Shown: positions 32,093 through 43,022, counted from the stretch's first letter. The stretch is 64,000 bases of DNA from Microvirga soli (GCF_016734765.1 NZ_JAERQE010000011.1:85444-149443); one strand, 5' to 3'. The notes: generated from the letters alone by a model not told the origin. Program-made: numbers and translations.

Positions 32093-33265
32093 ATGTCATC
32101 CCAAGGTCAGCGGCTCACGCCGCTCGAAATGCTGTCAAAGCTCGTGTCGTTCGACACGGTGAGCTCGAACTCTAACCTGCCGCTGATCGACTTCGTGGAA
32201 AGCTATCTGCAGAGCTGGAACGTGCCTTACATACGCGTGCCGAACGAGACCGGCGACAAGGCGGCCATCTATGCAACGATCGGCCCGCAGGATCGCGGCG
32301 GGATCGTTCTCTCTGGCCATACGGACGTGGTGCCGGTGACAGGTCAGGCCTGGACGTCCGATCCCTTCACGCTACGGGTCGACAACGGGCGCGCCTATGG
32401 GCGCGGCGCAGTCGACATGAAGGCCTTCGACGCGCTTGCTCTGGCGTTGATCCCGGAGTTCCAGACCGCCAATCTCATCACGCCGATCCACATCCTGCTC
32501 TCCTATGACGAGGAGACGACCTGCCTCGGCGTGGTCGACGTGATCCGACGCCTCGGCCACGATCTGCCGATGCCGAAGGCTGCCATCGTCGGAGAGCCGA
32601 CGATGATGGAGGTGGTGGACGCGCACAAAAGCGTCGTGACCTTCAGCACCACGGTGCATGGCTTCGAGGCACATTCGTCGAAGCCTTATCTCGGCGCGAG
32701 CGCCGTGATGACGGCGGCTGAACTGATCGCGGAATTGAACCGCATCGGCGACGAGATGATGGAGCGCGGCGACACGAGCGGGCGCTTCGACCCGCCCTAC
32801 ACGACCGTGCATGTGGGCACGATTGCAGGCGGCACGGCGCGCAACATCCTGTCCAAATCCTGCAGCTTCCATTGGGAGTTCCGCGGGTTGCCGAGCCTCG
32901 ACCCTCAGGAGATCCCAGCCCGCCTAGAGAGGTTCGTGGAAGAGGTCGCCCTCAAGCGCCTCAACCGTTTCGGCGAGTTCGGACGGATTGAGACGAAGCT
33001 CGAGGTGGCGGTGCCGGGCCTTGCCCCAGATCCGGGATCGTTCGCGGAGACTTTCACTCTGCGGCTGGCCGGCAAGAACCAGACGCAGACCGTTCCATTC
33101 GGCACGGAAGCCGGCCATTATCAGGCGGCAGGCATTCCGACGGTGGTCTGCGGCCCGGGCTCGATCGATCAGGCGCATCAGCCGGATGAATACATCACGC
33201 TGGACCAGCTCGAGGCAGGAGCGGCCTTCATGCGGCGGCTCGCTGCGATGTGTGCGAGTTCATAA
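32093..33265 (+). CDS. argE: Acetylornithine deacetylase
   Basis: A 390-residue M20-family metallohydrolase releasing acetate from N-acetylornithine in arginine synthesis. Metal-binding motifs: SGHTDVVPVTGQAW (His and Asp) and YGRGAVDMK; the catalytic glutamates are in SYDEETTCLG. The dimerisation domain VHGFEAHSSKPYLGASA and the final GPGSIDQAHQPDEY with the last zinc histidine are present. It follows apaG by 8 bp. Other M20 deacylases are possible, but argF and argD lie nearby. Confidence 0.88.
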   Translation: MSSQGQRLTPLEMLSKLVSFDTVSSNSNLPLIDFVESYLQSWNVPYIRVPNETGDKAAIYATIGPQDRGGIVLSGHTDVVPVTGQAWTSDPFTLRVDNGRAYGRGAVDMKAFDALALALIPEFQTANLITPIHILLSYDEETTCLGVVDVIRRLGHDLPMPKAAIVGEPTMMEVVDAHKSVVTFSTTVHGFEAHSSKPYLGASAVMTAAELIAELNRIGDEMMERGDTSGRFDPPYTTVHVGTIAGGTARNILSKSCSFHWEFRGLPSLDPQEIPARLERFVEEVALKRLNRFGEFGRIETKLEVAVPGLAPDPGSFAETFTLRLAGKNQTQTVPFGTEAGHYQAAGIPTVVCGPGSIDQAHQPDEYITLDQLEAGAAFMRRLAAMCASS

Positions 33266-33336
33266 GACCGGCCACAAAACTCTGCTCTCATCCTGAGGAG
33301 ACTAGCTCAACAAGGGCCGGCAACGCTCCTCACGTC

Positions 33337-33419
33337 ATCACCGGCCTTGTGCCGGTGATCTCGATAGCTTGAAGCGCTGTGCTTTTCAGCATCGGGATGG
33401 CCGGGACAAGCCCGGCCAT
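33337..33419. repeat. REP-like intergenic palindromes
   Basis: Two hairpins lie between convergent argE and hslO: ATCACCGGC-CTTGT-GCCGGTGAT (33337-33359) and ATGGCCGGG-ACAAG-CCCGGCCAT (33397-33419). The second resembles the common alphaproteobacterial GGCCGGGACAAGCCCGGCC repeat; a weaker relative lies near 51,418-51,440. They may serve as bidirectional transcription stops. Confidence 0.6.
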
Positions 33420-33491
33420 GACGGAACCCGAGACGTGTTCCTCTTTATGAGCCAACCTCTCAGGATGAGGCGAGCGTGTATCGAGACGGGG

Positions 33492-34487
33492 TTACTGCGA
33501 TGCTTCCGACTTCGCGATCTCAGCTTCGACCTCAACCGGGTCGAGATCGTAGAAGCGCGAGCAGAACTCGCAGGTGATGCCAATGCGGCCGTTCTCGCCC
33601 ACCATGTCGCGGCGGTCTTCCGGCGGGAAGCGGCGCATCATGCCCATGATGCGCTCATGCGAGCAGGTGCATTCCTCATGCACATGCTGGCCTTCGAAGA
33701 CGCGCACGCCGCGCTCGTGGAACAGGCGATAGAGAAGCGTCTCGCTGGACACGGTGGGATCGACCAACTCGTGATCCTCGACGGTGCCGACCAGCGACTT
33801 GGCCTCCATCCACGCATCGTCCTCGGACGGTCCTGCGAGATCATTCGACGCGTGACCCTCAGGGATATCGCCAGGATGGAGATCCGCCTGCCGCAGGCGC
33901 TCCGGCGACGAGGGCAGGAACTGGATCATCAGACCGCCGGCCCGGTAGGTATGGCGGCCGTTCTCGAACTGCTCGGCCACGGCGAGGCGCACCTGCGTCG
34001 GGATCTGTTCGGACTGACGGAAGTACTGGTGCGCCGCTTCCTCGAAACCCTGACCGTCCAGCGCGACGACACCCTGGTAGCGGCTGCGCTCGGAGCCCTG
34101 GTCGATGGTCATGGCAAGATAGCCGGAGCCGAGAAGCTCGCCCGTTCCCGCGGAGGCGGAGTCGAGGGCCTCAAGCTTATCCTTGTCGAAGCGGGCCGTG
34201 GCGCGCAGGCGGTCCGGCGCGTTGAAATCCACCACCACCATGTCAATGATGCCGTCGGTCTTGGTCTGCAGCTGGAAGCGCCCCTCGAGCTTGAGCGATG
34301 CGCCAAGCATGACGGTCAGCGCCGCCGCTTCACCGATGACGCGGGCGACCCGGTCGGGATAGCCGTGGCGGGCCAGGATCGTGTCGATCGAAGCTCCGAG
34401 ACGCACCACGCGCCCGCGCACGTCGAGGGGCTCGACCGCGAAGGGGAGGACGGCATCATCGTTTCCTTCAAGCGAGGCTGAACTCAT
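33492..34487 (-). CDS. hslO: Redox-regulated chaperone Hsp33
   Basis: A 331-residue Hsp33, a holdase activated by oxidation in the cytoplasm. The C-terminal redox switch is intact: CTCSHERI (CxC) and [16 protein letters not shown] (CxxC), the four zinc cysteines. N-terminal [20 protein letters not shown] is typical. The start is the ATG at 34487, which overlaps the argF stop (ATGA). It is the last gene of the argD-argF-hslO operon. Confidence 0.92.
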   Translation of the reverse strand: MSSASLEGNDDAVLPFAVEPLDVRGRVVRLGASIDTILARHGYPDRVARVIGEAAALTVMLGASLKLEGRFQLQTKTDGIIDMVVVDFNAPDRLRATARFDKDKLEALDSASAGTGELLGSGYLAMTIDQGSERSRYQGVVALDGQGFEEAAHQYFRQSEQIPTQVRLAVAEQFENGRHTYRAGGLMIQFLPSSPERLRQADLHPGDIPEGHASNDLAGPSEDDAWMEAKSLVGTVEDHELVDPTVSSETLLYRLFHERGVRVFEGQHVHEECTCSHERIMGMMRRFPPEDRRDMVGENGRIGITCEFCSRFYDLDPVEVEAEIAKSEASQ

Positions 34488-35410
34488 GCGCTTGCTGCTC
34501 CGAGGCACCAGGCCAGGATGCCCTTTTGTGCGTGAAGCCGGTTCTCGGCCTCGTCGAAGACCACGGATTGCGGACCGTCCATCACCTCATCCGTCACCTC
34601 CTCGCCGCGATGGGCGGGAAGGCAATGCATGAAGAGCGCCTCCTTGTCGGCGACGCCCATGAGCCTGCCGTTGACCTGATAAGGCTTGAGCAGGTTCTGG
34701 CGGCGGAACTCGTCGTCGTCGCCCATGGACACCCAGCAATCGGTGACGACGGCGTGGGCGCCTTCGGCGGCCTCGAAGGCATCGGTGGTCACGCTGATCC
34801 TGGCCCCTTCCTGTTTCGCCCAGGACAAAAGCTCCGGACGGGGGGCAAGTTCCGGCGGGGACGCGATCTTGAGAGTGAAATCGAGGCGCGCCGCAGCGTG
34901 AACCCAGGAGGCAAGCACGTTGTTGGAGTCCCCCGTCCAGGCGACCGTCTTGCCCTCGATGGAGCCGCGATGCTCCTCGAAGGTCATGATGTCGGCCATG
35001 ATCTGGCACGGATGCGTCGTCTTGGTGAGGCCGTTGATCACCGGGATCGAGGCGTATTGGGCGAGCTCCGTCACCATGGCGTGGTCCAGGGTGCGGATCA
35101 TGATGGCGTCCACGTAGCGGGACAGGACCCGGGCCGTGTCGGCGATGCTCTCGCCGCGGCCGAGCTGCATTTCCTTGCCGGTGAGCATCAGGGTCTCGCC
35201 GCCGAGCTCGCGCATGCCCACATCGAAGGAGACGCGGGTGCGGGTGGAGGGCTTGTCGAAGACCATCGCCAGAACCTTGCCCTCGAGCGGGCGCTCCTTG
35301 GCTTTCTCACCGCGGCGGCGCTTGGCCTTGATGTCGGAGCCGATGTTCAGGAGGCCCCGGATCTCCGCTCCGGAGAAATCGCTCAGATCGAGAAAGTGGC
35401 GGGTCTTCAT
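34484..35410 (-). CDS. argF: Ornithine carbamoyltransferase
   Basis: A 308-residue enzyme joining carbamoyl phosphate to ornithine to form citrulline. Carbamoyl-phosphate motif [27 protein letters not shown], ornithine-binding DCWVSMGDD and the catalytic [11 protein letters not shown] are present. Its ATG overlaps the argD stop by 4 bp, and its stop overlaps the hslO ATG. Confidence 0.95.
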   Translation of the reverse strand: MKTRHFLDLSDFSGAEIRGLLNIGSDIKAKRRRGEKAKERPLEGKVLAMVFDKPSTRTRVSFDVGMRELGGETLMLTGKEMQLGRGESIADTARVLSRYVDAIMIRTLDHAMVTELAQYASIPVINGLTKTTHPCQIMADIMTFEEHRGSIEGKTVAWTGDSNNVLASWVHAAARLDFTLKIASPPELAPRPELLSWAKQEGARISVTTDAFEAAEGAHAVVTDCWVSMGDDDEFRRQNLLKPYQVNGRLMGVADKEALFMHCLPAHRGEEVTDEVMDGPQSVVFDEAENRLHAQKGILAWCLGAASA

Positions 35411-36612
35411 TGAGCGGCTCCCCGCTGGGCGGAGGCCTGCCCAGCTTCAATGGCCGTGCAGGCGGCCTCGATGCGGTTGACGGCCTCGCCGATCTCCGCG
35501 TCGCTGATGATCAGCGGCGGCAGGAGGCGGGCCACATTGTCGCCGGCCCCGATCACGAGCAGCTTCTGCGCCCGGGCGGCGGCGATGAATTCGGTGTTGG
35601 GCACCACAAGGCGCAAGCCCATCATGAGGCCGTGGCCCCGCACATCGTCGATGACGCCCGGGTGGCGGTCCTTCAGCTCGGCGAGGCGCTGCTTGAGCAG
35701 CAGCCCCTTGCGCTCGACTTCCTTCAGGAAGCCGGGCTCCAGGATCACGTCGAGCACTGCGTTGCCCACCGCCATGGCGAGCGGGTTGCCGCCGAAGGTG
35801 GTGCCGTGGGTGCCGACCGTCATGCCCTTGGCGGCCTCGGCCGTGGCCAGGCAGGCGCCCATTGGGAAGCCGCCGCCGATGCCCTTGGCCACCGCCATGA
35901 TGTCGGGCGTGACCCCGGTCGATTCATAGGCGAAGAGCTTGCCGGTGCGCCCGACGCCGGTCTGGATCTCGTCGAAGATCAGGAGCATGCCCTGGCTGTC
36001 GCAGAGATGGCGCAGCTCGCGCAGGAAGGCGTTGGAAACGGTCCGGATGCCGCCCTCGCCCTGGATCGGTTCGATCATCAGGGCTGCGGTCTCGGGGCCG
36101 ATGACAGCCTTCAGGGCATCGAGATCCTCGACGGGCACCTGATCAAAGCCCTCCACCTTGGGGCCGAAGCCCTCAAGATACTTGGCCTGGCCGCCAGCCG
36201 CGATGGTCGCGAGCGTCCGACCATGGAAGGCGCCCTCGAACGTAACGATGCGGAAGCGCTCGGGATGGCCATTCACGGCGTGGTACTTGCGGGCCATCTT
36301 GATGGCCGCCTCGTTGGCCTCGGCGCCGGAATTCGAGAAGAAGACCACATCCGCGAAGGTGTTCTCGACCAGGCGCTTGGCCAGCCGCTCCCCTTCGGGA
36401 ATTTGGAAGAGGTTGGAGGTGTGCCACACCTTGGCGGCCTGCTCTGTCAGGGCCTGGACGAGGTGCGGATGGGCGTGCCCGAGGGCATTGACCGCGATGC
36501 CAGCTCCGAAATCGAGATATCGCTCGCCATCTCGGCCGAAAAGCCAGGGGCCCTCCCCTTTCTCGAAGGAAAGCTCGGCGCGGGCATAGGTCGGCAGCAA
36601 TGGCGATGTCAC
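35407..36612 (-). CDS. argD: Acetylornithine aminotransferase
   Basis: A 401-residue PLP-dependent class III aminotransferase acting on N-acetylglutamate semialdehyde. Seen: [77 protein letters not shown] and [15 protein letters not shown] with the PLP lysine. The true start is the GTG at 36612 (VTSPLLPTY), since the frame further upstream, open to 36903, lacks family sequence. It is the first gene of the operon with argF and hslO. Confidence 0.93.
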   Translation of the reverse strand: MTSPLLPTYARAELSFEKGEGPWLFGRDGERYLDFGAGIAVNALGHAHPHLVQALTEQAAKVWHTSNLFQIPEGERLAKRLVENTFADVVFFSNSGAEANEAAIKMARKYHAVNGHPERFRIVTFEGAFHGRTLATIAAGGQAKYLEGFGPKVEGFDQVPVEDLDALKAVIGPETAALMIEPIQGEGGIRTVSNAFLRELRHLCDSQGMLLIFDEIQTGVGRTGKLFAYESTGVTPDIMAVAKGIGGGFPMGACLATAEAAKGMTVGTHGTTFGGNPLAMAVGNAVLDVILEPGFLKEVERKGLLLKQRLAELKDRHPGVIDDVRGHGLMMGLRLVVPNTEFIAAARAQKLLVIGAGDNVARLLPPLIISDAEIGEAVNRIEAACTAIEAGQASAQRGAAQ

Positions 36613-36987
36613 AGGTTGTCTCCGCCTCCAAGGACCCAAGGTCGCACCCAGGTCCGAAAAAGAAAGCGCCGCCCCAGGCAGGAGCGGCACAATGGGGAAT
36701 TCTACCGAGGTGCGGGACCCTGTCAATTCAAGAGAAATGAAGTGACTCATCACAGGGAATTTTTGCCCAGCCGGAGTTCCCTGGGGAAAACGGCATGGCT
36801 TGTTCGGGGACTCTTGCGCCGGAGTCCACCCATCCTGTAACTTCGGGTCAGTCGAGTACGGCATTCGTGCGGCGGCATTCACCCTCAGGAGCGACCCTCG
36901 CAACGCGGTCGGACATTAAAACCCTGTCCGCGATGCATCCGGGATTCTGAGTGTTAGAAGGCCGCCTCCGATGGAGGCAGAGTGAAA
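36613..36987. promoter_or_regulatory. Divergent promoter region argD/gcrA
   Basis: A 375-bp region that must hold the promoters of argD (leftwards) and gcrA (rightwards). I could not identify a specific operator. Frames crossing it are extensions of argD without conserved sequence. Confidence 0.4.
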
Positions 36988-37527
36988 ATGACAGATGCGG
37001 GCGCAACTTGGACGGACGAGCGGGTCGAGCTTCTCAAGAAGCTCTGGACCGATGGTTTGAGCGCGAGCCAGATCGCCGCCGAGCTTGGCAACGTGACCCG
37101 CAATGCGGTTATCGGCAAGGTTCACCGCCTCGGCCTGTCCGGCCGGGCCAAGGACGCCAAGCCGGCCGCTTCGGCCGCCGCAGCGCGTCCCCGCAAGGCG
37201 ACCCGGGCGCCAAGCGCCCCGGCTCCCCTGCCGCCGCAGACGCACACCAACAATGTGGTCATCGCCCCGATTGCGCTCCAGCCCATCACCCAGGAGCCGA
37301 GCGTCTATGTCGAGGACGACCTTGCCGTTCCGGTCTCCGAGCGCGTGACCATCATGGATCTGCGCGAGTCCATGTGCCGCTGGCCCATGGGCGACCCGAC
37401 CAAGCCGGAATTCCGCTTCTGCGGCGCCCGCTCCATCACGGGCCTGCCCTATTGCACCCACCACGCCCGCATCGCCTACCAGCCGGTGGCCGACCGCAAG
37501 CGCGACCGCAGGGTCGCCCGGGCTTAA
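36988..37527 (+). CDS. gcrA: Cell-cycle regulator GcrA
   Basis: A 179-residue GcrA, the sigma70 cofactor that activates genes at methylated GANTC sites in alphaproteobacteria. The DNA-binding N-terminus is TWTDERVELLKKLWTDGLSASQIAAELG followed by VTRNAVIGKVHRLGLSGR. A Pro/Ala linker follows. The C-terminal sigma-interaction domain is seen in MDLRESMCRWPMGDPTKPEFRFCGA with cysteines. ATG 36988 is the family start; a GTG two codons upstream is in frame. Confidence 0.95.
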   Translation: MTDAGATWTDERVELLKKLWTDGLSASQIAAELGNVTRNAVIGKVHRLGLSGRAKDAKPAASAAAARPRKATRAPSAPAPLPPQTHTNNVVIAPIALQPITQEPSVYVEDDLAVPVSERVTIMDLRESMCRWPMGDPTKPEFRFCGARSITGLPYCTHHARIAYQPVADRKRDRRVARA

Positions 37528-37544
37528 CATTCCATATCTCAAAC

Positions 37545-37579
37545 AAAAGGCCGCGCTGATCACCTCAGCGCGGCCTTTT
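37545..37579. terminator. Bidirectional terminator between gcrA and phoB
   Basis: AAAAGGCCGCGCTGA and its exact complement TCAGCGCGGCCTTTT form a 15-bp stem with a 5-base loop, with T-rich sequence on both exits. The genes on either side converge here. Confidence 0.9.
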
Positions 37580-37602
37580 GTTTGTTTGGAATCCTTGTTG
37601 GC

Positions 37603-38319
37603 TCAGGCCTCCAACGCCTGCCCCTCCCGGGCAAAAGTCTCATCGAAGGAATAACCGGCGCCCCGCACCGTGCGGATGGGATCGGGCCTGCGCGGCATGC
37701 TGATCGCCTTGCGCAGGCGGCCCACATGCACGTCCACGGTGCGCTCGTCGATATAGACGTCATGGCCCCAGACCGCGTTGAGCAGGTGCTCGCGGGAAAA
37801 CACGCGACCCGGGCTCTGCATCAGGAATTCCAGCAGACGGAATTCTGTCGGCCCCAAATGCAGTTCCTGGTTGGCGCGGCGCACCCGATGGGTCTCGCGG
37901 TCGAGTTCGATGTCGCCCGCTCTCAGAAGCGTCGCGATGTGGGCAGGCTTCGTCCGGCGCAGGAGCGCTCGCACCCGTGCCAGCAGCTCCGGCACGGAGA
38001 AGGGCTTGACGATGTAATCGTCGGCGCCGGTCGATAGGCCGCGGATGCGGTCGCCCTCCTCACCGCGAGCGGTGAGCATGATCACCGGCAGGCGCTCGGT
38101 TTCCGAGCGCGCCCGGATGCGGCGGCACAGCTCGATGCCGGACAGCCCGGGCAGCATCCAGTCGAGCAGCACGATATCGGGCACCTGCTCGCGCAGGCGG
38201 ATCTCCGCCTCGTCACCACGGGACACGCTGTCTACCTCGTAGCCTTCCGCCTCGAGGTTGTAGCGCAGGAGGAGCATCAAGGGCTCCTCATCCTCCACGA
38301 TCAGAACGCGAGGCCCCAT
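37603..38319 (-). CDS. phoB: Phosphate regulon response regulator PhoB
   Basis: A 238-residue OmpR-type regulator. Receiver: VLIVEDEEPLMLLLRYN, VLLDWMLPG with the phosphorylated Asp, VIMLTARGEEGDRIRGL and DYIVKPFSVPELLAR. The winged-helix domain follows (ELHLGPTEFRLLEFLMQ, HDVYIDERTVDVHVGRLRKA). Phosphorylated by PhoR, it activates promoters with Pho boxes. Last gene of the pst-phoU-phoB run, 2 bp after phoU. Confidence 0.95.
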   Translation of the reverse strand: MGPRVLIVEDEEPLMLLLRYNLEAEGYEVDSVSRGDEAEIRLREQVPDIVLLDWMLPGLSGIELCRRIRARSETERLPVIMLTARGEEGDRIRGLSTGADDYIVKPFSVPELLARVRALLRRTKPAHIATLLRAGDIELDRETHRVRRANQELHLGPTEFRLLEFLMQSPGRVFSREHLLNAVWGHDVYIDERTVDVHVGRLRKAISMPRRPDPIRTVRGAGYSFDETFAREGQALEA

Positions 38320-38321
38320 GG

Positions 38322-39035
38322 TCAGGCTCCTACCTCGAGCGAGGCGTCGATCGAATGGTCGTTCTTAGGCCGGTCGATGGCCAGGGTCTCGGCCGTCACG
38401 AGATAATGGACCGTCTCGGCGATGTTGGTGGTGTGGTCGCCGATGCGCTCGATGTTCTTGGCGCAGAAGAGAAGATGTGTGCAGAACGAGATGTTGCGCG
38501 GGTCTTCCATCATGTAGGTGAGGAGTTCCCGGAACAGGGAGGTGTAGAGCGCGTCGATTGCGCCGTCGCGCTTCCACACGTCGAGGGCCTTCGCGGTATC
38601 CTTCTGGGCATAGGCGTCGAGCACGTCCTTGAGCTGCGCCATCACCAGATCGTTCATGTGCCGGAGGCCGACCACGATCTTGTGCGGTTGGAAGTCGTCG
38701 CCGATGGCGAGCGCCCGCTTGGCGATGTTCTTGGCGAGATCGCCGATGCGCTCCACGTCGCCGGCAATACGGATGGCCGAGATGGTCTCGCGCAGGTCGA
38801 CCGCCAAGGGCTGGCGGCGGGCGATGGTGAGAATGGCGTTCTCCTCGACCTCACGATGGAGAACGTCGAGGCGAGGATCGGAGGCGATCACCGTCTGGGC
38901 CAGAGGCTTGTCGTGGCGGGCCAGCGCGGCGACGGAATCGACCAGCATCTTTTCGGCGATGCCGCCCATCTCGGCGATGCGCTGCCGGAGCCCCTGGAGA
39001 TCGGCGTCGTAGGAGCGGACGATATGCTCTGACAT
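38322..39035 (-). CDS. phoU: Phosphate signalling protein PhoU
   Basis: A 237-residue PhoU with two repeats of a three-helix bundle, each with the metal-binding block: EENAILTIARRQPLAVDLRE...GDVERIGDLAKNIAKRA in the first and YMMEDPRNISFC...NIERIGDHTTNIAETV in the second. It couples Pst transporter activity to PhoR/PhoB. It follows pstB by 25 bp. Confidence 0.95.
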   Translation of the reverse strand: MSEHIVRSYDADLQGLRQRIAEMGGIAEKMLVDSVAALARHDKPLAQTVIASDPRLDVLHREVEENAILTIARRQPLAVDLRETISAIRIAGDVERIGDLAKNIAKRALAIGDDFQPHKIVVGLRHMNDLVMAQLKDVLDAYAQKDTAKALDVWKRDGAIDALYTSLFRELLTYMMEDPRNISFCTHLLFCAKNIERIGDHTTNIAETVHYLVTAETLAIDRPKNDHSIDASLEVGA

Positions 39036-39060
39036 GGAAGTCCTCCGTGAACCGCTTCGA

Positions 39061-39879
39061 TCAGCCGAAGCGGCCCGTGATGTAGTCCTGAGTCTGTTTC
39101 TTGGCCGGGTTCATGAACATCTTGTTCGTCGGGCCGAACTCCACGAGTTCGCCCAGATACATGAACGCCGTGAACTGCGAGATGCGCGCCGCCTGCTGCA
39201 TGTTGTGCGTGACGATCACGATAGTGAACTCGGAGCGGAGCTGCTCGATCAGCTCTTCGATCTTGCCGGTGGAGATCGGGTCGAGCGCCGATGTCGGCTC
39301 GTCGAGGAGGATCACTTCAGGCTTCTGCGCGATGGTGCGCGCAATGCACAGGCGCTGCTGCTGGCCGCCGGACAGGCTCATGCCCGACTGGCGCAGCTTG
39401 TCCTTCGCCTCGTCCCACAGAGCCGCCTTGCGCAGGGCTTCCTCGACGCGTCCGTCGAGCTCGGATTTCGGCAGCTTCTCATAGAGTTTGATGCCGAAGG
39501 CGATGTTGTCGTAGATCGACATGGGAAACGGCGTCGGCTTCTGGAACACCATGCCCACACGCGCCCGCAGCTCGTTCACGTCGATGGAGGGCGAGAGCAC
39601 GTTCTGCCCGTCGAGCAGGATCTCGCCGTCGGCGCGCTGCTCCGGGTACAGGCTGTAGATGCGGTTGAAGGTGCGCAGCAGCGTCGACTTTCCACAACCG
39701 GACGGGCCGATCAACGCCGTCACCTGCCGGTCGTAGAAATCGAGGTTGATGTCCTTCAGGCTCCGGAAATCACCGTAGTAGAAGTTCAGGTTCCGAACGG
39801 CGATGCGCACCGGCGCTTCGGCATTGCCCGCGGCGGATCGTCCGACGGCGCTGCTCGTGTTGAGGGCAATGGTGCTCAT
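39061..39879 (-). CDS. pstB: Phosphate ABC transporter ATPase PstB
   Basis: A 272-residue ATPase with Walker [18 protein letters not shown], signature [16 protein letters not shown] and Walker [17 protein letters not shown]. The N-terminal block [20 protein letters not shown] is typical of PstB. Its start overlaps the pstA stop by 4 bp. Confidence 0.96.
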   Translation of the reverse strand: MSTIALNTSSAVGRSAAGNAEAPVRIAVRNLNFYYGDFRSLKDINLDFYDRQVTALIGPSGCGKSTLLRTFNRIYSLYPEQRADGEILLDGQNVLSPSIDVNELRARVGMVFQKPTPFPMSIYDNIAFGIKLYEKLPKSELDGRVEEALRKAALWDEAKDKLRQSGMSLSGGQQQRLCIARTIAQKPEVILLDEPTSALDPISTGKIEELIEQLRSEFTIVIVTHNMQQAARISQFTAFMYLGELVEFGPTNKMFMNPAKKQTQDYITGRFG

Positions 39880-40784
39880 CGGATTTTATCCTTCCTCAGG
39901 AGCAGGCGCGCCACGACGGACAACGCCAGGATCGACATGGTGATGATGAGGGCGCCCGCCCATGCCAGTTCGCGCCAGTTCTCATAAGGTGAGAGGGCGA
40001 ACTGATAGATCATGACCGGCAGGTTGGCGACGCCGCCCATGAGGTTGGGGTTGAACCAGAAATTGTTGTTGAGGGCCGTGAACAGCAACGGGGCGGTCTC
40101 GCCGGCGATGCGGGCGGTGGCCAGCAGCACTCCGGTGACCATGCCGGCGCGCGCCGCCTTCCAGCTGATCTTGATGATGACGGTGGACATGGGCGCGCCC
40201 AGCGCGGCGCCCGCTTCGCGGAGCGAACCCGGCACGAGGCGCAGCATGTCCTCCGTGGTGCGCACGATCACGGGTACGGCGATGATCGCGAGCGCAACGC
40301 CGCCAGCCCAGCCGGAATAGCCACCCATGGGCTGCACCATGAGCATGTAGACGAAGAGGCCGATCAGAATGCTGGGCGCTGCAAGCAGGATGTCGTTCAC
40401 GAAGCGGATGACTTCCGCGAGCTTCGAGCTCTTGCCGTACTCGGCAAGATAGGTGCCGGCCAGCACCCCGACGGGCGTTGCCACGACGATGCCGAGAACG
40501 GTCATGATCAGGCTGCCCACAATGGCATTGGCGATGCCGCCACCCTGGCTGCCGGGCCCCGGCGTCGTCTCAGTAAAGACCGCCGGCGACAGGCCGCCGA
40601 TGCCCTCGACGAGCAGCATCAGAAGGATCCAGCCGAGGACGAAGGCGCCCAGGACCGTGAACAGCGTACAGGTGATCTTGAGGGCGCGGTCGGCCACATG
40701 GCGGCTGCGGCGCACCCGCCCCCAAGGGGCAGGAGCAGTCGTGGGTTCGTTTGCGGCCTGGTGCTGCAGAGCGGTGTCCATCAT
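39876..40784 (-). CDS. pstA: Phosphate ABC transporter permease PstA
   Basis: A 302-residue permease with six membrane segments. The PstA-typical [20 protein letters not shown] is the EAA cytoplasmic loop; [23 protein letters not shown] is the first conserved block. ATG ATG at the start gives two choices three bases apart. It lies 7 bp after pstC. Confidence 0.95.
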   Translation of the reverse strand: MMDTALQHQAANEPTTAPAPWGRVRRSRHVADRALKITCTLFTVLGAFVLGWILLMLLVEGIGGLSPAVFTETTPGPGSQGGGIANAIVGSLIMTVLGIVVATPVGVLAGTYLAEYGKSSKLAEVIRFVNDILLAAPSILIGLFVYMLMVQPMGGYSGWAGGVALAIIAVPVIVRTTEDMLRLVPGSLREAGAALGAPMSTVIIKISWKAARAGMVTGVLLATARIAGETAPLLFTALNNNFWFNPNLMGGVANLPVMIYQFALSPYENWRELAWAGALIITMSILALSVVARLLLRKDKIR

Positions 40785-40791
40785 GGTCTCC

Positions 40792-41766
40792 TCAGCCCAC
40801 CTTCACCCGCGACACGAGAATGCGGGCGAGCACGAGCACGGTAAACGTGACCAGGAACAGGATGCAGCCCAGCGCCATGAGTGCGTTCAGCTGCAGACCG
40901 ATGGCCTCGTTGAATTCGTTGGCGATCCGCGACGCGATGGTGGATCCCGGATCGAAGAGCGAACCCGAGAGGCGGTTGGCATTGCCGACCACGAAGGTCA
41001 CGGCCATCGTTTCACCGAGCGCGCGGCCGAGCCCGAGCATGACTGCGCCGATGATGCTGACTCCGGCCTGAGGCAGGAGCACGTTGCGCACCACCTCCCA
41101 GGTGGTGCAGCCGATGCCGTAGGCGCTCTCGCGCAGCACGGGCGGGATCTGATCGAGAATGTCGCGCGCGATGGAGGCGATGAACGGAATGATCATGATC
41201 GCCAGGATGATGCCGGCCGTCAGGATGCCGACGCCGGAGGGCGTGCGGGCATACAGGATGGTGCCGATAATGGGCATTCCCTCGACGATGTTGGAGACGG
41301 GAATCTGAACGTAGTTGGCGAACAGGGGCGCGAAGACGAAGAGGCCCCACATGCCGTAGATGATGCTGGGGACAGCGGCGAGCAGCTCGATGGTGGTCGC
41401 CACCGGCCGCTTGAGCCAGGGCGGGCAGAGCTGCGTCAGGAAAACCGCGATGCCGAGAGACAGAGGCACGCCGATCACAAGGGCGATCAGCGCCGTCGTC
41501 AGCGTTCCGACGATGGCCACCCAGGCGCCGTACTGATCTTCGTTGACGTTCCAGACACTCGACGTGATGAAGCCGAGGCCGAATTCGCTGAAGGCTGGCC
41601 ATCCGCCGTAGATCATCGACCCGATGATCCCGAGGAGCACGATCAGCACCAGAAGGGCCGATGCAAGGCTAGCTATGCGGAAGAGCCCGTCGAAGCTTGG
41701 TGAAGAAGATCGGCGAACGGAGGCATCCGTGCTCGAAACGAGACGTTCTTGCGAGAGAGCTACCAT
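40792..41766 (-). CDS. pstC: Phosphate ABC transporter permease PstC
   Basis: A 324-residue permease with six membrane segments. PstC blocks: [50 protein letters not shown] and [20 protein letters not shown] (EAA loop). It lies 36 bp after pstS. Confidence 0.95.
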   Translation of the reverse strand: MVALSQERLVSSTDASVRRSSSPSFDGLFRIASLASALLVLIVLLGIIGSMIYGGWPAFSEFGLGFITSSVWNVNEDQYGAWVAIVGTLTTALIALVIGVPLSLGIAVFLTQLCPPWLKRPVATTIELLAAVPSIIYGMWGLFVFAPLFANYVQIPVSNIVEGMPIIGTILYARTPSGVGILTAGIILAIMIIPFIASIARDILDQIPPVLRESAYGIGCTTWEVVRNVLLPQAGVSIIGAVMLGLGRALGETMAVTFVVGNANRLSGSLFDPGSTIASRIANEFNEAIGLQLNALMALGCILFLVTFTVLVLARILVSRVKVG

Positions 41767-41802
41767 TCGCCGATCCGCTATGCTTGGTTGACCGAAGTCG
41801 GA

Positions 41803-42846
41803 TTACTGCGTGAAGACAGGCTGGCCCGAGGCGTTCTTGATCTCGCTCTTCCACGTCGCGCGCACCTGATCCTTCAGCTGGGCGGGAAGCGGCACGTAGT
41901 CGAGATCAACAGCCATCTTGTCGCCGTTCTTGAACGACCAGTCGAAGAACTTCAGGGCCTCGGCCACCTGCTCGGGCTTCTCCGGAGCCTTGGGAACGAG
42001 GATGAAGGTCGGAGCCGTAATCGGCCAAGCCTCATCGCCCGCCTGGTTCGTCAGCGAGATGCCGTAGCCGGGAGCCGACTTCCAGTCGGCATTGGCGGCG
42101 GCAGCCTGGAAGGTCTTGGCCTCCGGCGATACGAACTTGCCATTCTTGTTCTGGAGCTGGGCGAACGGGATGCTGTTCTGCTTGGCGTAGGCGTATTCGA
42201 CGTAGCCGATGGAGTTCGGCACCTGCTTCACGAGGGCCGCGACGCCCTCATTGCCCTTGCCGCCCTGGCCTACGGGCCACTGCACCGATGCGCCGGCGCC
42301 GGGGCTGCTCTTCCAGGTTTCGGAAACCTGAGACAGGTAGGTGGTGAACACGCTGGTGGTGCCCGATCCATCGGAGCGGTAGACCGGGGTGATCGAAGCA
42401 TTGGGGAGCGTCACGCCCTGGTTCGCCTGGGCGATCTTGGCATCGTTCCACTTGGAGATCTTGCCGTTGAAGATATCGGCTAGGACTTCACCCGTCAGCT
42501 TCAGCTGGCCGGCGGAAACCCCCTGAATGTTATAGACGGCCACCACACCGCCCATCACGGCCGGAAACTGGATGAAGCCGTCCTTCTGAAGCTCTTCGGC
42601 TTTGAGCGGAGCGTCGGTTGCGCCGAAATCGACCGTCTTGGCCCGGATCTGTCGGATGCCGCCGCTGGAGCCGATCGACTGGTAGTTCATCCGGTTGCCG
42701 GTCTCCTTGTTGTAGGCCTCGGCCCACTTGGCATAGATCGGGAACGGGAACGTCGCGCCTGCGCCGGTGATGTCAGCAGCAGAAGCCGTTGTCGTAAAGC
42801 TCGCGACGGCAAGGCCGGCCGCAATGGCGTAGGACATGATCTTCAA
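41803..42846 (-). CDS. pstS: Periplasmic phosphate-binding protein PstS
   Basis: A 347-residue binding protein with a Sec signal peptide (AIAAGLAVASFTTTASA). Phosphate-contact blocks: ITGAGATFPFPIYAKWAEAY, SIGSSGGIRQI, FGATDAPL and RSDGSGTTSVFTTYLSQ. It is the first gene of the pst operon, and a Pho box lies 96 bp upstream of its start. Confidence 0.96.
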   Translation of the reverse strand: MKIMSYAIAAGLAVASFTTTASAADITGAGATFPFPIYAKWAEAYNKETGNRMNYQSIGSSGGIRQIRAKTVDFGATDAPLKAEELQKDGFIQFPAVMGGVVAVYNIQGVSAGQLKLTGEVLADIFNGKISKWNDAKIAQANQGVTLPNASITPVYRSDGSGTTSVFTTYLSQVSETWKSSPGAGASVQWPVGQGGKGNEGVAALVKQVPNSIGYVEYAYAKQNSIPFAQLQNKNGKFVSPEAKTFQAAAANADWKSAPGYGISLTNQAGDEAWPITAPTFILVPKAPEKPEQVAEALKFFDWSFKNGDKMAVDLDYVPLPAQLKDQVRATWKSEIKNASGQPVFTQ

Positions 42847-42941
42847 GGGTCAATCTCCTGTTCATACAGTGTGACAGGCAGCTTCAAAAGCTAAGGCCGC
42901 GTCACGCGATGGGACAGCTAGGCCCGATGGATGTCTCCTCT

Positions 42942-42969
42942 ACGACAGTTGGATGACAATTACATGACA
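42942..42969 (-). promoter_or_regulatory. Pho box upstream of pstS (three half-sites)
   Basis: On the minus strand TGTCATGTAAT, TGTCATCCAAC and TGTCGT follow each other at exact 11-bp intervals, the arrangement of PhoB half-sites (consensus CTGTCAT, period 11). It lies about 95-120 bp before the pstS ATG and downstream of the phoR stop, so it drives the pst operon. Confidence 0.85.
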
Positions 42970-43022
42970 CCCCCAATGGATCCCTGGAAGCGTCCCGATT
43001 TGACCCCGGCAAAGGTGTCCGA

